Assembly: GCA_934725015.1 (NCBI GenBank)
Contig: CAKVAS010000030.1
Span: 1-23,238, forward strand
Reading direction: 5' to 3'
DNA length: 23,238 nucleotides
From: an uncultured Bacteroidales bacterium
GTDB taxonomy: Bacteria > Bacteroidota > Bacteroidia > Bacteroidales > UBA932
Numbering within the stretch: the first letter of the stretch is position 1; each line of letters opens with the position of its first letter. Shown here piece by piece: positions 20,830-23,238 of the stretch. The notes beneath the pieces were generated by a model that saw only the letters and a list, made by a program, of their open reading frames with translations, was not told the origin of the DNA and did no database searches. The translations under genes and the position numbers were made by a program.

Positions 20830-22075
20830 CGGACTTAAGCGCTTCGGCGAGAGCCTTGACGTCGAATTTCTGAGTTGAGAACGCCTGCGGGAAGGTCAGA
20901 CCGCCGGTCTGTGCATTGACTGTGCCTTCCGGGAGGGTGACCGGTTCGAAGCCGAGGGCCGCGGCCTGTTCGAGAAGGAGCCTGACGCTTGCCGCCGCCC
21001 ATGTGTAGGAGCCGAACGCGAAGAATCTGCGGTTCTTGACCCCGCGTGCCGCCACGGCTTTCATGAACGACTCGACAGGCGGGAAGACGCCGCCGTTGTA
21101 GGTAGGTGACCCGACTACGAGCGTGTTGTACTTGAATGTGTCCCGTATCGCGCTGGATGCATTTTCACGGCGAAGGTCGTGGAGGGCATTCGGGATTCCG
21201 AGAGCGGTGAGTTCCTCGGACAGAGCCTTCGCCGCCTTTTCCGTGTTTCCGTACATGGTTCCGTAGGCTATGCAGACTCCCTGTTCGGCCTCATAGCGGC
21301 TGAGCCTGTCATACAGCCCGACGACATCCCCGACGAGCTTCTCCCACACGGGGCCGTGCGTGCTGCATATTCTCCCGATTTCGAGACCGGAGAGCTTCTT
21401 CAGCGCCGTCTGCACGGGCACGCCGTATTTCCCGACGATGTTCGAATAGTAGCGTATCATCTCGTCCCGATATAGTCCCAAATCATTGAAGCCACAATCA
21501 GTTATCGCGTTCGGGTCTTCGCAGACGGTTTCGCTCTCTTCATGTTCCGTCGCTTTCAGACCGGGCACTCCGAATGTTCCGAATGCGTCGCCGGAGAACA
21601 GTGTATGCTCATTTTCGCACCAGGTTACCATCGTCTCGGGCCAGTGAACCATCGGGGTCATGTAGAAGGTGAGCTCCGTCTGCCCGAGCGAAATCTTCTC
21701 CCCGTCGCCGACAACCTTGATGCGGGATGCCGGAATGCCGTAGTAGCCGCCCAGCATCGGCACAGCCCTTGCGCTCGCGACAATCGTAATCTCCGGATAG
21801 AGTCCCATGATTGAGGCGATTGACGATGAATGATCCGGCTCCATGTGGTTGACAATCAGATAATCCACGGGGCGCTCTCCGATTGCCTTCCGAATCTTTC
21901 CGACAAATTCATCCTTCCACGGCTCCTCTACCGTGTCAATCAGCGCAGTCTTCTCATCGACAACGAGATAGGCGTTATAACTTACTCCATACGGCAGAGG
22001 CCACAGCCCCTCGAAAAGTGTCGTGGAGTGGTCATTCACCCCGACATAATGTATCCTTTCACTGATTTTTCCCAT
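20822..22075 (-). CDS. Flavodiiron protein (FprA-type nitric oxide/oxygen reductase)
   Basis: Class A flavodiiron proteins reduce O2 to water or NO to N2O in the cytoplasm of anaerobes, taking electrons from rubredoxin or a similar carrier. The 417-residue length is typical for the two-domain form. The beta-lactamase-like domain (about 1-260) has the complete diiron ligand set: His77, Glu79 and Asp81 in NHMEPDH, His144 in MVHWPETM, Asp163 in SGDAFGTFG and His240 in STHGPVW. The flavodoxin domain (about 266-417) binds FMN through YGTMYGNTEKAA and the GSPTYNGG loop. No rubredoxin or flavin-reductase extension is present. It is convergent with the GH20 gene and divergent from the DMT transporter (132-nt shared upstream region). 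The product would protect against oxygen or nitrosative stress. Confidence 0.95.
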   Translation of the reverse strand: MGKISERIHYVGVNDHSTTLFEGLWPLPYGVSYNAYLVVDEKTALIDTVEEPWKDEFVGKIRKAIGERPVDYLIVNHMEPDHSSSIASIMGLYPEITIVASARAVPMLGGYYGIPASRIKVVGDGEKISLGQTELTFYMTPMVHWPETMVTWCENEHTLFSGDAFGTFGVPGLKATEHEESETVCEDPNAITDCGFNDLGLYRDEMIRYYSNIVGKYGVPVQTALKKLSGLEIGRICSTHGPVWEKLVGDVVGLYDRLSRYEAEQGVCIAYGTMYGNTEKAAKALSEELTALGIPNALHDLRRENASSAIRDTFKYNTLVVGSPTYNGGVFPPVESFMKAVAARGVKNRRFFAFGSYTWAAASVRLLLEQAAALGFEPVTLPEGTVNAQTGGLTFPQAFSTQKFDVKALAEALKSVI

Positions 22076-22178
22076 AATTCCGAAAAATTAAAAATTATAC
22101 TTCCCGAGCCCTGCAAATTTCAGGCAACAGCGACACTCCGATTGGAATTTTGAAGGTTTTTATGCCGGCAGAATTTGT

Positions 22179-22186
22179 TAATTTTG
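22179..22186 (+). promoter_or_regulatory. Possible -7 element for the DMT transporter
   Basis: TAATTTTG at 22179-22186 fits TAnnTTTG exactly. A T run (22157-22161) lies about 18 bp upstream in place of TTTG. Transcription would start near 22192, 16 nt before the ATG at 22208. Confidence 0.5.
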
Positions 22187-22207
22187 TCGCCACAAACGCG
22201 AATATTC

Positions 22208-23116
22208 ATGATGACGACAAATCAGCGGCGCACAGGCCACATTTCATTGTTTCTCTGCAACACAATCTGGGGCACGGCGGTGCCCGTGTCGAAGTTCATT
22301 CTGGCGGGCGGCGTCATTTCCTCGACGGTGCTTGCGGACATACGCATACTCTCCGGCACTCTGCTTTTCTGGACAGCATCGCTCGCGGTAAAATCCGAGC
22401 GGTCAGAAAAGGTCGAGAAAAAGGACTATTGGAAGCTGTTCCTTGCGGCGTTCTTCTCCACGGTGCTGGTTCAGCTGTTCTACATGAAGGGCATTTCGCT
22501 GTCTTCCCCGACGGAGGCCGCCGTCTGCATGACGACCCTGCCGATTTGGACGGTACTCATGTCCGCCCTGCACCTCCACGAAAAGGTCAATGCCCGCAAA
22601 GTCGGCGGCATCCTGCTCGGCCTGTCCGGCACGCTGCTCATCACGCTCTACGGCAGTTCCATTTCCTCCGGCGGCTCCTTCTCCGGCGCTGCCTGCTGCC
22701 TGCTCTCCCAGATTTCGTACGGAGTCTATCTCGTTTTCTTTCAGGACATCATCCGGAAATATTCTCCGGTCACCCTGATGAAATGGAAATACCTCTTCGG
22801 CGCCCTGATGCTGCTCCCGTTCTCCGCACAGGAGATGTTCCGCACGCAATGGTCCGTCATCCCTCCGGCCGTATGGCTCGCGCTCGCGTTCATCATCATA
22901 TTCTCGACCTTCATCAGCTATTTCCTCGTCCCCTTCGGCCAGAAATATCTCCAGCCGACGACCGTTGCGGTGTACAACTACCTCCAGCCAGTCACCGCCT
23001 CCCTCCTCGCCGTCGCCGCCTCTCAGGAAACGCTTTCCCTTGTGAAGCTCCTCGCCATGCTCCTCGTCTTCCTCGGCGTCCGGCTCGTCAGCACCTCCGG
23101 CAGAAGGAAAAACTGA
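22208..23116 (+). CDS. EamA/DMT-superfamily transporter
   Basis: This is a drug/metabolite transporter family membrane protein of 302 residues, the normal length, with about ten hydrophobic segments arranged as two EamA repeats. The first repeat starts SLFLCNTIWGTAVPVSKFIL and includes LFYMKGISLSSPTEAAV; the second starts AACCLLSQISYGVYLVFFQD and includes YFLVPFGQKYLQPTTVAVYNY and the final helix LLAMLLVFLGVRL. The family exports or imports small metabolites such as amino acids or nucleosides; the substrate cannot be told from sequence. I use the ATG at 22208 (a second ATG follows at 22211); the TTG at 22175 would place the start upstream of the promoter element. It is divergent from the flavodiiron gene, with no evidence of shared function. 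Confidence 0.92.
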   Translation: MMTTNQRRTGHISLFLCNTIWGTAVPVSKFILAGGVISSTVLADIRILSGTLLFWTASLAVKSERSEKVEKKDYWKLFLAAFFSTVLVQLFYMKGISLSSPTEAAVCMTTLPIWTVLMSALHLHEKVNARKVGGILLGLSGTLLITLYGSSISSGGSFSGAACCLLSQISYGVYLVFFQDIIRKYSPVTLMKWKYLFGALMLLPFSAQEMFRTQWSVIPPAVWLALAFIIIFSTFISYFLVPFGQKYLQPTTVAVYNYLQPVTASLLAVAASQETLSLVKLLAMLLVFLGVRLVSTSGRRKN

Positions 23117-23129
23117 CATTACCATTTTC

Positions 23130-23166
23130 TCGTTACGAAAAAACCGTTACGGAAAAATAGTAACGA
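23130..23166. repeat. Cluster of CGTTAC/GTAACG motifs
   Basis: CGTTAC occurs at 23131-23136 and 23145-23150 and its reverse GTAACG at 23160-23165, at 14- and 15-bp spacing. The middle copy is a near-palindrome CCGTTACGG, and the outer copies form a 7-bp inverted repeat (TCGTTAC/GTAACGA). No T run follows, so this looks more like a protein-binding array than a terminator. Confidence 0.4.
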
Positions 23167-23179
23167 ACTATATTAAAAA

Positions 23180-23238
23180 ATGCGAAAAAAGAGTAAAAAT
23201 ATGGTGAGATCAGTCTCGTCAATGTCGTTTGGAGACAA
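23180..23238 (+). CDS. Possible start of a gene cut by the window edge
   Basis: An ATG at 23180 opens a frame reading MRKKSKNMVRSVSSMSFGD and is still open at the last base. A second in-frame ATG is at 23201. The upstream sequence is A-rich, as before many starts here. Only 19 residues are visible and no product can be named; it may be a chance frame. Confidence 0.25.
   Translation, partial: MRKKSKNMVRSVSSMSFGD

Noticed and set aside
22150..23160. A 336-residue plus-strand frame overlapping the DMT transporter
   Set aside because: Its product is extremely rich in Arg, His and Pro with no domain logic, whereas the other frame encodes a clean ten-segment membrane protein. It is a shadow of a GC-rich gene.

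Overview
The window reads as a chromosomal segment of a Bacteroidales bacterium, probably a gut or rumen type. I base this on the 3' end of the 16S rRNA, a type III glutamine synthetase, promoters of the Bacteroidota form (TTTG about 19-20 bp before TAnnTTTG), weak ribosome-binding sites, and a SusC/SusD locus driven by an ECF sigma/FecR-type anti-sigma pair. Genus-level placement cannot be made from what I can see.

Region 1 (1-713): the last ~186 nt of a 16S rRNA gene, then tRNA-Val(UAC), tRNA-Ile(GAU), a structured spacer, tRNA-Ala(UGC) and a strong intrinsic terminator. No 23S or 5S rRNA follows anywhere in the window, so this 16S gene appears unlinked from 23S, unless the assembly is chimeric.

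Region 2 (714-8142): housekeeping genes, all on the plus strand, mostly as separate units: type III glutamine synthetase, glmS, rpsO and pnp. The gaps between them are rich in inverted repeats: an operator-like palindrome over the glutamine synthetase promoter, nested alternative inverted repeats over the rpsO promoter, a long-range pairing in the pnp leader, and clear terminators after tRNA-Ala, glutamine synthetase, rpsO and pnp. PNPase has an Arg/Asp/Gly-rich tail containing a duplicated 63-bp unit.

Region 3 (8143-20829): one polysaccharide utilization locus on the plus strand. Order: ECF sigma factor, FecR-like anti-sigma, SusC with an N-terminal STN signalling domain, SusD, a lipoprotein with two tandem copies of a putative glycan-binding domain, a GH16 endo-glycanase lipoprotein, a 44-residue peptide gene, a fimbrillin-like lipoprotein, and a GH20 beta-N-acetylhexosaminidase whose C-terminus appears frameshifted. 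The expected logic is that ligand binding by SusC signals through the STN domain to FecR in the inner membrane and releases the sigma factor; surface lipoproteins capture and cut the glycan, SusCD imports oligosaccharides and GH20 removes terminal HexNAc. GH16 plus GH20 under sigma/anti-sigma control would fit a host-type glycan carrying N-acetylhexosamine (for example poly-LacNAc on mucin), but beta-glucan remains possible.

Region 4 (20822-23238): a flavodiiron protein (minus strand), convergent with the GH20 gene and divergent from an EamA/DMT-family transporter (plus strand). The window ends in an AT-rich stretch with three CGTTAC/GTAACG motifs and possibly the start of another gene. I saw no CRISPR array, insertion sequence or prophage.
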